A DNA stretch of 64,000 nucleotides from M3007 sp031425155 (GTDB lineage: Bacteria > Bacteroidota > Bacteroidia > Chitinophagales > Saprospiraceae), in assembly GCA_031425155.1 (NCBI GenBank), contig JANPIV010000111.1, positions 54,426-118,425 on the forward strand, in the 5' to 3' direction. The position numbers and the translations under genes were made by a program. Positions 15,710 to 24,384 of the stretch are shown one piece after another (position 1 is the first letter of the stretch; every line of letters starts with the position of its first letter). The notes under the pieces are model-generated. The model did no database searches and had not been told where the DNA came from. It worked only from the letters and a program-made list of their open reading frames with translations.

Positions 15710-16801
15710 TCACCCAAACCGCTGCAAGGCCGCCATCAGTCTTTCCGGTAACTCCTCCCGGCACGCCGCCTGATAGTCCTGATACGAACAGGGGACTAAA
15801 CGATGCCGGTCGTGCTTACGTTTGTTGGCCACGGGCACCTGCATCCACCAGCGGCCACTTTTGGTGCTTTTCCAAAAAGTAAGGTGATGGCTCAGCTGCG
15901 GCAAATGCACAATGTACTCCGTCAGTCCGGTCGTAGAGGCCGGATAGTCATTTTTGCGGCTAAAAAATCCTTCCAGAAAATACCACATCATTTGGGCGAC
16001 CACCTGCGCGGTTTGGTCGCCCGGCTCGGCTTCACGCTGGTAACCATAAATACCAAAAGAAGTGAGCTTGTCACTTAGCCCGGCGTAGCGACAAATCTGG
16101 CACGCTTCTTCCGCAAAAAAACCCGACGGGGAGGGCCGGGTCACGCCCGGTGCTTCGCTTTGTTTGAGCGCGCCGAGGTGAAACGCCAACGCATCGGCAT
16201 CGCGCACCACGGGTTCGGTCTCTTCCAATGCCGCGCGGGAACGGCCCAAACGGACGAGATCGAAGTGGTGTTTGGTCAGAAAATCCAGCGTAGCGGCGGG
16301 CGTTTGATGAATTTGATAGCCAATCAGAGAGAAATGAAACAACAGCGGATGGCGGGGCTGGAGCAGGGGCGCGTACCCCTTTTTGGGATCGGTCAGGTGG
16401 AGCGTCTCGTGGACCACGGCGAGATTGGCCAGGGCCTTGGCTTCCTGATAAGCCAGAAATTGCGCCCGCGCCAACTCATCCGCGCCGCCGATCAGCAGCG
16501 GCAGCACCTTGCCGGCCAGCAATTCAAATACCACCGGTAGCAGCAGCCCCGGCTCGGCTTTGCGCAGATTGCCCAGGTCGGCCACCGTGTTTTTGGGAAA
16601 ATGCCAGGCCATGCGATACAGTTGTTCGCGAATCGGTTGCGCATTTTTTTCATCCAACCCAATGATCGCTACCCGTACTTTTTTTAGGTCGGGCAGTTGT
16701 TCGCCATGCAGCAACAATTGTTTGCCCAAAAATGAATCGGGCAGGGATTCCAACGTTTTGTTCAGGGCAGCCGGGAGGGGCTTGAGCCAGTTTTGCAGCA
16801 T
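15710..16801 (-). CDS. Arginase/formiminoglutamase-fold protein with degenerate metal site
   Basis: A 363-residue protein with the ureohydrolase fold pattern. Several family landmarks are present but altered. The position of the usual GGGH(D/E) motif reads GGADELARA (near residue 103). The usual SFDxDxxxP-type motif reads DADALAFHLGA near 201, followed by the recognisable SEAPGVTRPSPSGFFAEEA near 214. Loss of the metal ligands means arginase or formiminoglutamase activity is unlikely. Similar non-catalytic members are known in Bacteroidota. The C-terminal part (about 290-363) is basic and specific to this group. The role is unknown. Confidence 0.78.
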   Translation of the reverse strand: MLQNWLKPLPAALNKTLESLPDSFLGKQLLLHGEQLPDLKKVRVAIIGLDEKNAQPIREQLYRMAWHFPKNTVADLGNLRKAEPGLLLPVVFELLAGKVLPLLIGGADELARAQFLAYQEAKALANLAVVHETLHLTDPKKGYAPLLQPRHPLLFHFSLIGYQIHQTPAATLDFLTKHHFDLVRLGRSRAALEETEPVVRDADALAFHLGALKQSEAPGVTRPSPSGFFAEEACQICRYAGLSDKLTSFGIYGYQREAEPGDQTAQVVAQMMWYFLEGFFSRKNDYPASTTGLTEYIVHLPQLSHHLTFWKSTKSGRWWMQVPVANKRKHDRHRLVPCSYQDYQAACREELPERLMAALQRFG

Positions 16802-16804
16802 ATG

Positions 16805-16895
16805 TGAATAATGTGGTCAATGGGTTTGAAATGAGGTCAATGTGAAAAAAATGTGGTCATCGGGCTTCGAATGTGGTCCATGGGTTGAATGTGAT
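16805..16895. repeat. Degenerate tandem repeat of the word atgtggtca
   Basis: The words aatgtggtcaatgggttt, atgaggtcaatg, aatgtggtcatcgggctt and gaatgtggtccatgggttg follow one another in the 301-bp gap upstream of the amino acid dehydrogenase gene. A similar but shorter trace (aatgtggccaatatg) lies at about 34920. The rest of this gap holds a promoter near 17016-17050. Confidence 0.6.
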
Positions 16896-17015
16896 CCATC
16901 GTAAAATACAAAACCTGATTCAGGTCGGCAAGGTAGCAGAAAACAGCTTTCCACAAGGTCGGCTTTTCGGCATAAAACCGATGAGATTGGAAAAACCTGC
17001 AAATCAATTGCCTTA

Positions 17016-17050
17016 TTTGCTCCAACATAGTGAATACCCGCCTACTTTTG
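17016..17050 (+). promoter_or_regulatory. Promoter of the amino acid dehydrogenase gene
   Basis: The -7 element tacttttg (17043-17050) fits TAnnTTTG. A TTTG (17016-17019) lies 23 bp upstream and may act as the -33 element. The start codon is 52 bp downstream. Confidence 0.55.
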
Positions 17051-17102
17051 CGCCGCTTTTCGCAATCAGCCTTCACCACCACCAAATTTTTTACCACCAC
17101 AA

Positions 17103-18338
17103 ATGGAAGAACTACTGCGGAATTATAAAGAAAAAAAGCCCGAAATCGTCTTTGAATGGCATGATGCTGAAACGGGGGCGGAAGGCTGGATCGTCATCAA
17201 TTCCCTGCGCGGTGGTGCAGCGGGCGGTGGTACGCGTATGCGTAAAGGTCTCACCCTCAATGAAGTAATTTCGCTGGCCAAGGTCATGGAGATCAAATTC
17301 AGCGTTTGCGGCCCAGACATTGGTGGAGCCAAAAGCGGTATTAATTTCGATCCCGCGCACCCGCAGCGGCTGGAAGTGCTGCAACGCTGGTATCAGGCGG
17401 CCCTGCCTTTGCTGAAACATTACTACGGCACCGGCGGCGACCTGAATGTGGACGAACTGAAAGATGTGGTGCCGATTACCGAGGATTTGGGACTCTGGCA
17501 TCCGCAGGAAGGCATTGTAAAAGGTCATTTGAAACCTACCGAAGGTCAGCAGATCAATATTATCGGTCAACTGCGCTATGGCTGCACCAAGATCGTGGAA
17601 GACCCGGAATATGTGCCGGAGGATAATGAACATAAATACGCCGTGGCCGACCTGATCACAGGCTATGGGGTGGCCGAATCAGTGCGCCATTTCTACCAAT
17701 TATATCATGGCAGTGCCTTGACCGGCAAAACCGCCATTATACAGGGTTGGGGCAATGTAGCTTCGGCAGCCGCCTGTTACCTCGCCAAGGAAGGCGTGAA
17801 GATCGTCGGCATTATTGATCGCAGTGGCGGCCTGCTGGTGCCGGGAGGACTTGGTCTGGCAGAAATTAAAAATTTGTTCAGCGCGAAAAACGGCAATCAG
17901 CTGGCCTCTGCCCAGGTGCGGCCATTCGCCGAAGTGAACGAAGAAATCTGGAAAATGGGGGCCGATATTTTCATTCCGGGCGCAGCATCCAAAATTGTGA
18001 CCCGCCCGCAGGTAGATGCTTTGCTCGCCGGTGGCATTGAAGTGGTGGCTTGCGGGGCAAATGTGCCATTTATTGACGATGAAATTTTCTTCGGCCCCAC
18101 GGCGCGTTTTGCCGACGAACACACGGCTGTTATCCCCGATTTTATTGCTAATTGCGGCATGGCACGAGTTTTTGCCTACCTGATGCAGCCGGATGCGGTC
18201 ATGACAGACCAAGCGATATTCGGCGATATCTCCCGGACAATCCGTCACGCGTTAGAAGAAGTGTTAAAAATAAATCCCACGCCAAATAAAGTTTCATCCA
18301 ATGCCCTATATTTGGCCCTTAAAAAGCTGGGCGTTTGA
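17103..18338 (+). CDS. Glu/Leu/Phe/Val family amino acid dehydrogenase
   Basis: NAD(P)-dependent oxidative deaminase of 411 residues. The substrate domain has GGAAGGGTRMRKG near residue 37 and the catalytic lysine in GPDIGGAKSGINFDP near 76. The glycine-rich GTGGDLNVDE segment follows near 113. The Rossmann domain starts near 200 with IIQGWGNVASAAA (GxGxxA-type). It is closer in arrangement to leucine/phenylalanine-type dehydrogenases than to hexameric glutamate dehydrogenase, but the substrate cannot be fixed by eye. It is monocistronic with its own promoter. Confidence 0.88.
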   Translation: MEELLRNYKEKKPEIVFEWHDAETGAEGWIVINSLRGGAAGGGTRMRKGLTLNEVISLAKVMEIKFSVCGPDIGGAKSGINFDPAHPQRLEVLQRWYQAALPLLKHYYGTGGDLNVDELKDVVPITEDLGLWHPQEGIVKGHLKPTEGQQINIIGQLRYGCTKIVEDPEYVPEDNEHKYAVADLITGYGVAESVRHFYQLYHGSALTGKTAIIQGWGNVASAAACYLAKEGVKIVGIIDRSGGLLVPGGLGLAEIKNLFSAKNGNQLASAQVRPFAEVNEEIWKMGADIFIPGAASKIVTRPQVDALLAGGIEVVACGANVPFIDDEIFFGPTARFADEHTAVIPDFIANCGMARVFAYLMQPDAVMTDQAIFGDISRTIRHALEEVLKINPTPNKVSSNALYLALKKLGV

Positions 18339-18474
18339 ACGCAGATTGAGAATTTTCTGCCACAAAATGCCGCTTCCACGCCACAGAAATCCCTGAAAGT
18401 GTGGAAAATAGAAGGCTCTAAGCAATTAACAAAACTGTTAACATTCATTCATTCAAAAAAAATTCAGTGACCCT

Positions 18475-19959
18475 ATGACGGTTCGACATTTAGTATTCTC
18501 CGTTCTTTTCGTGCTGGTATCTTTCGCTGCCGTGGCGCAGGATGCAGCCATGTCCGCTCCTTATCGTTCTTTCACACCGAAAGATCAGTGGGAATTGGGC
18601 ATCCATGCCGGTGTGCCTTTCATCCTTGGTGATGTGGACGCCAAGTTCCCGGGCTTTGGCGGCGGCCTTCATGTGCGCAAAGCATTCGACCACATTTTCT
18701 CCGTTCGTGTGGTAGGTATGTATGGGCAAATGAAAAACGAAGAAGCTTCCACCAGTGGCGACCGTACTTCCGACAATACCTGGATTTCCGGTAGCGCCCA
18801 GTTGGTAGCCGCTCTCAATAACTTCCGTTTTGACAAGCCCAACCGCAAAATCCTGTTGAATGGTATTTTCGGTATCGGCGTGGACAACTACAAAACCGAC
18901 TATCGCAACATTCAGCAACTCAGCGGCGTGAATGGCGGTTCGCTGGAAGCCACTACCAACGCCCACGTAGAAGTAGGTTTAGGTCTTGCTTTCCGGGTTA
19001 CCAAGAAATTCAATATTGGTTTAGAGCACACGGTGAGCACCGTTTTTGGTGAAAATTCCGACTTGCTGGACAGCGATCAAAACCTGGACGGCCGCGTCAC
19101 CACTTCCCGCGACGTATTGCACTACCCACACCTGAGCCTGAATTTCAACATCGGTGGTGCCAGCAAAAACGGTATGGCCCGCACAGAACCCATGTACTGG
19201 GTGAACCCATTGGCTGAAGTTTCTACGGCTATCACCGCCCTGGAAGCCCGTCCGATCTACAATCCAACCGATACCGATGCCGACGGCATTATTGACGATA
19301 TTGACGTAGAAGACAGCAGCCCTGCTGGTGCTCGTGTGGATTCGAAAGGTATGACTCTGGACAGCGACGGCGACAAAGTGGCTGACTATATGGACAAAGA
19401 GCCATATTCGCCTCCTGGTTTCTCGGTGAATGGTCAAGGTGTGGCTAACGTGCCTAAACCAATCAGCGAAGATGACGTGAACCGCATTGTGGACGCTAAA
19501 ATTGCCGCTATCAAGTTCCCAGAGCCAGGTGGCCAGTGGTTCCTGCCGATGGTGACTTTCAGAGACAACCGCTACGACATCGAGTACAGCGAATACGAAA
19601 AACTGTATAACATCGGTACGGTGCTGATGCAAAACCCAAGCCTGAAAGTTGTGGCGATCGGTCACACCGACAAACGCGCTTCGGAAGCCTACAACAATGT
19701 GCTGTCTTACAACCGCGCCAAGGCTACGATTGACTTTTTGGTGGCTCAGTATGGTATTTCCCGCGATCGTGTGATCCTGAACTGGGTGGGCGAAGACAAA
19801 TCCCTGATCCCGGTAGAAGGTGCCAACATGATGAACCGTCGCGTAGAATTCCGCGTGGCCAAAGGCGAAACGGAAATGGCTCGCCCGGAAGGTAGAGAAG
19901 CTGGCAAAAGCAAAGCTCCAAACATGAACATGAAAGGTAACAAGGCCTCCGGTTTCTAA
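18475..19959 (+). CDS. OmpA family outer membrane protein with thrombospondin type 3 repeats
   Basis: A 494-residue protein with a signal peptide (residues 1-21, ending in AVAQ). An N-terminal beta-barrel region (about 35-235) has alternating aromatic strands. Two calcium-binding TSP3-like segments follow (DTDADGIIDDIDVEDSS near 264 and DSDGDKVADYMDKEP near 298). The C-terminal OmpA peptidoglycan-binding domain (about 350-465) includes VVAIGHTDKRASEAYN and the LNWVGEDKSLIP segment ending in NRRVEFRV. It anchors the outer membrane to the cell wall. A clear intrinsic terminator follows. Confidence 0.93.
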   Translation: MTVRHLVFSVLFVLVSFAAVAQDAAMSAPYRSFTPKDQWELGIHAGVPFILGDVDAKFPGFGGGLHVRKAFDHIFSVRVVGMYGQMKNEEASTSGDRTSDNTWISGSAQLVAALNNFRFDKPNRKILLNGIFGIGVDNYKTDYRNIQQLSGVNGGSLEATTNAHVEVGLGLAFRVTKKFNIGLEHTVSTVFGENSDLLDSDQNLDGRVTTSRDVLHYPHLSLNFNIGGASKNGMARTEPMYWVNPLAEVSTAITALEARPIYNPTDTDADGIIDDIDVEDSSPAGARVDSKGMTLDSDGDKVADYMDKEPYSPPGFSVNGQGVANVPKPISEDDVNRIVDAKIAAIKFPEPGGQWFLPMVTFRDNRYDIEYSEYEKLYNIGTVLMQNPSLKVVAIGHTDKRASEAYNNVLSYNRAKATIDFLVAQYGISRDRVILNWVGEDKSLIPVEGANMMNRRVEFRVAKGETEMARPEGREAGKSKAPNMNMKGNKASGF

Positions 19960-19984
19960 ATCGAATGTTTTTACCGAATTTTGC

Positions 19985-20022
19985 GCGGGCAATTTCCAGG
20001 AAAGGAAGTTGCCCGCTTTTTT
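19985..20022 (+). terminator. Intrinsic terminator after the OmpA-family gene
   Basis: Stem gcgggcaa.ttcc pairs with ggaa.ttgcccgc and is followed by six T residues. Confidence 0.9.
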
Positions 20023-20035
20023 ATTTAACCACTCC

Positions 20036-21064
20036 ATGCCCATCCTGACTACCCGCTGGTTTTCTTATTGCCGACAGCTGTTTCGCCAGCGTTGGTTTGG
20101 TATTTTTTTAAAATCGTTGGTGGCGATCCTGCTGATCGGGGGGCTTTATCTGGAACTGCGGGGCCGGAATAATCTAGGGGAACTATGGAAGCAATTCGTA
20201 GTCCAGCTCGGTGGCGCAGGCTGGTGGTGGCTCCCATTGGCGATTATTCTCATGCCGCTCAATTGGGTCGTGGAGACGCTGAAATGGCAGCCTTATCTGC
20301 ATCGTTATCAACCTTTGACGCTGTGGCAGGGCTTGCGGGGCGTATTTGCCGGTATTAGTTTTACCATGTTCACGCCGCACCAGCTGGGCGAGTATGGTGG
20401 CCGATTGCTGTATGTACAGCCCGAACATCGCTGGAAGGCCATTATGATTAATCTGGTGGGCAGTTGGGCGCAATATCTGGTGGCGGTACTGGCAGGCGTG
20501 TCGGGCGCCCTGATCTTCCTGAGCCAGCAGCTCACCTTGCCGTCTTCTATGTTGCGTTATGGTGCTTTGGTAGCCGGCATTGGACTGCCATTACTGTTGT
20601 TTGGCTACTTCCAAATCCAGCGACTTTTGCCCTGGGCGCGGCGTATTCCGCTGTTGCATCACCTGCGACCTTTCGTACGCGACGTCCATATTTTGCAAAC
20701 TTTCCGCCAGACCGACCTGTGGCGCATATTTGGCCTGGCGACGTTGCGATACGTGATTTTTGCCACGCAGTACTTTTTTTTATTGCGATTTTTTGGCATT
20801 CCAGCCACCTTGCTGGCCGGATATGCGGGCATTGGCACCATTTTTCTGGTACAAACTATTGTCCCGTTACCCGCCATTATGGGGCTTTTATTGCGCGGCA
20901 ACATCGCACTTTTCGTTTGGTCGCAATTTGGAGCCAATGAAGTCAGTGCCCTGGCGGCCACCTTTACGCTGTGGATAATAAACCTGATTTTACCCGCGTT
21001 AGTTGGTACTTTTTTACTTTTCTACGTCAATATTCCCAAAACATTGGGTTATGAAAATGAGTAA
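20036..21064 (+). CDS. Lysylphosphatidylglycerol synthase-like (flippase-type) membrane protein
   Basis: A polytopic membrane protein of 342 residues with about eight hydrophobic segments, in the LPG synthase transmembrane (UPF0104) family. Family landmarks are NWVVETLKWQPYL near residue 80, then FAGISFTMFTPHQLGEYGGR near 107-126, and the later FLVQTIVPLPAIMGLLLRGN near 280. It lacks the soluble aminoacyl-transferase domain of MprF, so it is probably a lipid-handling protein of unknown substrate. The ATG at 20036 is used because the upstream in-frame TTG lies inside the preceding terminator. The stop overlaps the next gene by 14 bp. Confidence 0.85.
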   Translation: MPILTTRWFSYCRQLFRQRWFGIFLKSLVAILLIGGLYLELRGRNNLGELWKQFVVQLGGAGWWWLPLAIILMPLNWVVETLKWQPYLHRYQPLTLWQGLRGVFAGISFTMFTPHQLGEYGGRLLYVQPEHRWKAIMINLVGSWAQYLVAVLAGVSGALIFLSQQLTLPSSMLRYGALVAGIGLPLLLFGYFQIQRLLPWARRIPLLHHLRPFVRDVHILQTFRQTDLWRIFGLATLRYVIFATQYFFLLRFFGIPATLLAGYAGIGTIFLVQTIVPLPAIMGLLLRGNIALFVWSQFGANEVSALAATFTLWIINLILPALVGTFLLFYVNIPKTLGYENE

Positions 21065-21920
21065 ATATTTCGCCCTGGGCCTGGGCTTGTTTCTAATGGC
21101 CTTCACCACGTCCGGCGACTTCTGGAAAATCCCGGCTACTGTAGAGCATGCTCCTGCCGCGGCCATACAGTATGACCCCTGCGGCACGGCCAATTCGACA
21201 TTTAAACATGCCGAAAAATTGACCTACAAAATCTACTACAACTGGAATTTTGTATGGATTGCCGCCGGAGAGGTGACTTTCCAGGTGTTCGACGAGGGCG
21301 AGCAGTACCACTATCAGGCGCGGGGAGAGACGTACGATTCCTACGAATGGTTTTTCACGGTCAAGGATGAATACGACTCCTGGGTGAACAAAAACACCCT
21401 GCTGCCCAACTATTCTGAGCGGAGTGTGAACGAGGGCAAGTACCACATTTTTGAAAAAATCGCTTTCAATCAGGGAGCGCGCAAGATGACCGTCTTCCGG
21501 TCCGATAAGCGCGGGGCTGCCGAAACCAAAACGGAACATAGCGTGACCGGCTGCGTCCAGGATGTGCTGTCGAGCCTGTACAACCTGCGCAACGTGGACT
21601 TTGCCGCCCAGCAGGCCGGGTACAGCATCCCGTTCAAGGTATTTATGGATAAAGAGGAGTTTCCGCTAAAAATGCGGTACGCCGGTAAGGAGCGGAAAAA
21701 AGTCTATAACATGGGCCGCTACAACACCCTCAAATTCCAGCCGGACGTCATCGCAGGCAGCGTATTCAAAGAAGGCGAGGGCATGATGGTATGGGTCTCC
21801 GACGATCAAAACCGTATTCCATTGCTGATTGAATCACCCGTTTCGGTCGGTTCCGTGAAAATGGTGCTGAAAGAATACTGGGGCCTGAAGTACGACTTTA
21901 CGGCTAAGAACGGGAAGTAG
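21051..21920 (+). CDS. DUF3108 domain protein
   Basis: A 289-residue exported protein: an N-terminal signal sequence (SKYFALGLGLFLMAF) precedes a beta-rich DUF3108 domain (about residues 50-280). Family features include LTYKIYYNWNFVWIAAGEVTF, YHYQARGETYDSYEWFFTVKD and the C-terminal WVSDDQNRIPLLIES. DUF3108 proteins are envelope proteins of unknown biochemical role. The start ATG at 21051 overlaps the preceding membrane-protein gene, so the two form a coupled pair. Confidence 0.88.
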   Translation: MKMSKYFALGLGLFLMAFTTSGDFWKIPATVEHAPAAAIQYDPCGTANSTFKHAEKLTYKIYYNWNFVWIAAGEVTFQVFDEGEQYHYQARGETYDSYEWFFTVKDEYDSWVNKNTLLPNYSERSVNEGKYHIFEKIAFNQGARKMTVFRSDKRGAAETKTEHSVTGCVQDVLSSLYNLRNVDFAAQQAGYSIPFKVFMDKEEFPLKMRYAGKERKKVYNMGRYNTLKFQPDVIAGSVFKEGEGMMVWVSDDQNRIPLLIESPVSVGSVKMVLKEYWGLKYDFTAKNGK

Positions 21921-22010
21921 GCAAAGGGCAAGCAATAAATGAAAAGGCAAAGCACAACGATATCACGTTGCGCTTTGCCTTTTTGCTTACTTGCCAATTG
22001 CTTTTTTAAT
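21921..22010. repeat. Low-complexity inverted repeat of ggcaaag words
   Basis: The sequence ggcaaagggcaagcaata is matched by ttgccaattgctttt and a central hairpin gcaaagcacaacg/cgttgcgctttgc. It lies between convergent genes and may act as a bidirectional terminator. Confidence 0.6.
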
Positions 22011-22012
22011 TT

Positions 22013-22669
22013 CTACTTCTTCTTTTTCTTAAAGTCTCCGTCTTTCCAGGCTTTAAAAAACTGTCCCCAGGCGAGCGGGCTGAAGATGTTCATCGGCGGC
22101 ACCTGCCCGATATAGACGTATTCACGCGACTGTTTGCGCAGGTAGAAATTGGCGCTTTCCCGACCACCATACGGCACAATATCCGGGTTTTTACGGGCCT
22201 CGGCCAGGTATTCGTTGGCGAGATTCTCCGTAGCGCGGCGTTGCAGTTCCGGCGTAACGTCCATTTTCAGGAACTCCAGTTTGAAATGTTCTTTGGAGGG
22301 CCAGGGAAAAATAACCGTCTCCGGCAGGTTGATCGTATCCTGCGTCATGATCTGCGCAATAGAATACTGATCCTGCGACAGCGTGTCCGGGATACGGAAG
22401 GTCACCGTTTCAAAACCCAGGCAGTTGAAGCGGACCAGATCGCCTCTTTCGACCACCAGGGTAAAGAAACCCCGCCAATCAGAATAAGTGCCGCGTCCTT
22501 TTTGGGGCAGGAACACCGTAGCATAAGGCACCGTCGTGCGTTGCCCGTCCACTTCGGCGAAGATCATCCCGGAGAGCTGAATAAGGTTGGGTTTGGCCGT
22601 TGGGTTCGGCTGGGCTACGGCCTGGAAAGCAAGCGCCGTAAAGAATAAAAACGCGAGGAGTCGTATCAC
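22013..22669 (-). CDS. CarboxypepD_reg-like domain protein
   Basis: An exported protein of 218 residues if it starts at the GTG at 22669; a TTG seven codons upstream is an alternative. The signal peptide is IRLLAFLFFTALAFQAVAQ. Residues about 30-115 form a carboxypeptidase-regulatory-like beta sandwich: LIQLSGMIFAEVDGQ, VPYATVFLPQKGRGTYSDWR and GFFTLVVERGDLVRFNCLGF, the classic pattern of this domain in Bacteroidota. The C-terminal part is helical and ends in a basic Lys tail. Function is unknown; it is probably envelope associated. Confidence 0.8.
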   Translation of the reverse strand: MIRLLAFLFFTALAFQAVAQPNPTAKPNLIQLSGMIFAEVDGQRTTVPYATVFLPQKGRGTYSDWRGFFTLVVERGDLVRFNCLGFETVTFRIPDTLSQDQYSIAQIMTQDTINLPETVIFPWPSKEHFKLEFLKMDVTPELQRRATENLANEYLAEARKNPDIVPYGGRESANFYLRKQSREYVYIGQVPPMNIFSPLAWGQFFKAWKDGDFKKKKK

Positions 22670-22689
22670 GCTGGAAATTTTTTTTGACA

Positions 22690-22805
22690 AAGAAACGAAA
22701 AAATAAAAAGTAAAAGGCAATAAAAGAAAGAGGCAATAGGCGAAAAAGCAAGGGGAAAATGGCGCGCAGCGACATCCCGATTTTTCATCGGGAAGGCAAA
22801 TAAGC
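22690..22805. repeat. AT-rich simple-word stretch (gcaataaaag-type) and GC hairpin upstream of ompH
   Basis: Words such as aaaaggcaataaaagaaagag and aggcgaaaaagcaaggggaaaa repeat, followed by cgacatcccgatttttcatcgg. Further on at about 22842-22882 is an imperfect ctcccccctcacggggggcagg hairpin. No gene is seen in the 400 bp before ompH. Confidence 0.45.
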
Positions 22806-23012
22806 AAAACACACCAATCCCAAACTTCGCTCAATATACTCCCCCCTCACGGGGGGCAGGGGGCTTGGAGTAGGAGGGGGCTTTGCTTCTGAAACGCGTA
22901 CCGCCGCTATTTTGTCCCATGCAGCGTTCCTTTTTTAACGAATTTATGACGAATAGCGGAGTAAGTAAAGGCATTTGCGAAAGAATAACACTATTTTTCG
23001 CCTTAGCCGTGT

Positions 23013-23020
23013 TACCTTTG
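23013..23020 (+). promoter_or_regulatory. -7 promoter element upstream of the OmpH-like gene
   Basis: Tacctttg fits TAnnTTTG and lies 50 bp upstream of the start codon. No convincing -33 element is seen. Confidence 0.45.
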
Positions 23021-23070
23021 ACGCCGTTTTTCGTTTTTATGTTATTAAAAAAACTTCACTTTCCCACACA

Positions 23071-23589
23071 ATGTTCAGCAAAACATCATTTTGTTTCTTA
23101 CTTGCCCTGGTGATCGGCGCGACCACGATGTCCGCTCAGACCACGCTCAAATACGGCCACATGAATCTGGGCAATCTCCTCGAGAGCCTGCCCGATACCA
23201 AAAAAGCCAACGACGACCTGAAACTTTTCACGGATAAACTGACTGCCAAGGACGATTCGCTGACGAAGGCGTTCCAGGCGCAGTACACCAAATTCGAGGC
23301 GGACTACAACGCGGGTACCATGACACCCGTGCAATCGCAGGCTGGTCAGGCCGCGCTGCAAAAAATGCAGGAAGACATCCAGAAATTCGAGCAGGATGCC
23401 CAACAGACCATCGCTACCAAACGCGAAGAACTGCTGAAGCCCATCCTGGCCAAAGTAAACGATGCCGTGAAAGTGGTGGCCAAAGAGAACGGCTACGCGA
23501 TGATTTTTGACACCAGTTCGGGCGCGATGCTCTTCGCCGCCGATACGGACGATGTAGTGGCACTGGTGAAGAAAAAACTGGGCATCTAA
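23071..23589 (+). CDS. OmpH/Skp family periplasmic chaperone
   Basis: A 172-residue periplasmic protein: signal peptide MFSKTSFCFLLALVIGATTM ending in SAQ, a short beta strand (LKYGHMNLGNLLESLP), a long amphipathic coiled coil (about residues 45-125) rich in Lys, Asp, Gln and Ala, and a C-terminal strand segment (GYAMIFDTSSGAMLFA). This is the OmpH/Skp pattern, a chaperone that holds unfolded outer membrane proteins. The ATG at 23071 is chosen because it begins the signal peptide; upstream in-frame starts give an implausible extension. A strong terminator follows. Confidence 0.9.
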   Translation: MFSKTSFCFLLALVIGATTMSAQTTLKYGHMNLGNLLESLPDTKKANDDLKLFTDKLTAKDDSLTKAFQAQYTKFEADYNAGTMTPVQSQAGQAALQKMQEDIQKFEQDAQQTIATKREELLKPILAKVNDAVKVVAKENGYAMIFDTSSGAMLFAADTDDVVALVKKKLGI

Positions 23590-23631
23590 CGCAATTGCAA
23601 TATTCGGCAATTCCGATATTTATTACAGAGA

Positions 23632-23669
23632 GGCTGGCAGACAAGGAAACTTGTTTGCCAGCCTTTTTA
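23632..23669 (+). terminator. Intrinsic terminator after ompH
   Basis: A 14-bp stem ggctggcagacaag/cttgtttgccagcc with one mismatch and a GAAA-type tetraloop is followed by five T residues. Confidence 0.92.
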
Positions 23670-23706
23670 TTTGTGGCAGGTGTTGGTTCAAAATACCCTG
23701 CATTGA

Positions 23707-24384
23707 CTATAAATCTAATTGTTCTAGCTTATTTCCTACTACGAAATTTTTCATTTCCTCGTTTAAGTTATCAAAATTCTCTTTTTCTACTTTTCTAATA
23801 AAAGAACCCTCTTTCATCAAGTGTATTTCGTCGCAGGTATCGCTCAAAGTAGAAAAAATATGGGAGGATAAAATAATAGTCTTGCCCAGGGATTTTAGTT
23901 TCAGTATTATTTGAATAATTAAAATATTGCTTTGAATATCAACGCCATTAAATGGTTCGTCCAGAATAAAGACCTCATTTTTTTGAAAAAGCAACCCTGA
24001 AAAAGCCAGTTTCTTTTTCATACCCGTAGAGTAGTTTTCGGCATATTGATTCAGGGGCAAATCAAAGATGTTTTTATCCTCAAAATCATCCGTTGTTATA
24101 TTTCGGGCGGTACAAAGGAGTTTTAGATATTCCCAGCCTGTAATTTTGGATAGAAAAAACGGATTGGTCGGTAGAAAACCCAGCTGGCTCTTCAAATCTT
24201 CCAATTCGCTCTTTATAGTGCCCGCATGGCCCTCCAATCCGGCTATACACCGGAACAAGGTCGTTTTGCCTGCGCCATTTTCTCCCACAATGCCATACAC
24301 TTTACCTTTCTCCAGGTGCAGGTTGACATCATGCAACACCTGTTTACTGCCATACTTTTTTGATAAATGCTCGATGGTCATCAT
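23707..24384 (-). CDS. ABC transporter ATP-binding protein
   Basis: A 225-residue ABC ATPase. Walker A is GENGAGKTT near residue 34, the signature is a variant, YSTGMKKKLAF near 131 (STGM instead of SGGQ), and Walker B is VFILDEPFNGVD near 149. The variant signature and short length are typical of export ATPases of the bacteriocin/ABC-2 type. It overlaps the upstream membrane-protein gene by 4 bp (ATGA) and probably energises it. It is the last gene of a three-gene operon headed by an AraC regulator. The region is AT-richer than its surroundings, suggesting recent acquisition. Confidence 0.9.
   Translation of the reverse strand: MMTIEHLSKKYGSKQVLHDVNLHLEKGKVYGIVGENGAGKTTLFRCIAGLEGHAGTIKSELEDLKSQLGFLPTNPFFLSKITGWEYLKLLCTARNITTDDFEDKNIFDLPLNQYAENYSTGMKKKLAFSGLLFQKNEVFILDEPFNGVDIQSNILIIQIILKLKSLGKTIILSSHIFSTLSDTCDEIHLMKEGSFIRKVEKENFDNLNEEMKNFVVGNKLEQLDL

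Noticed and set aside
19021..20043. A 340-codon frame antisense to the OmpA-family gene
   Set aside because: It is covered by a well-supported gene on the plus strand, crosses the intrinsic terminator, and its His-rich composition is typical of an antisense shadow.
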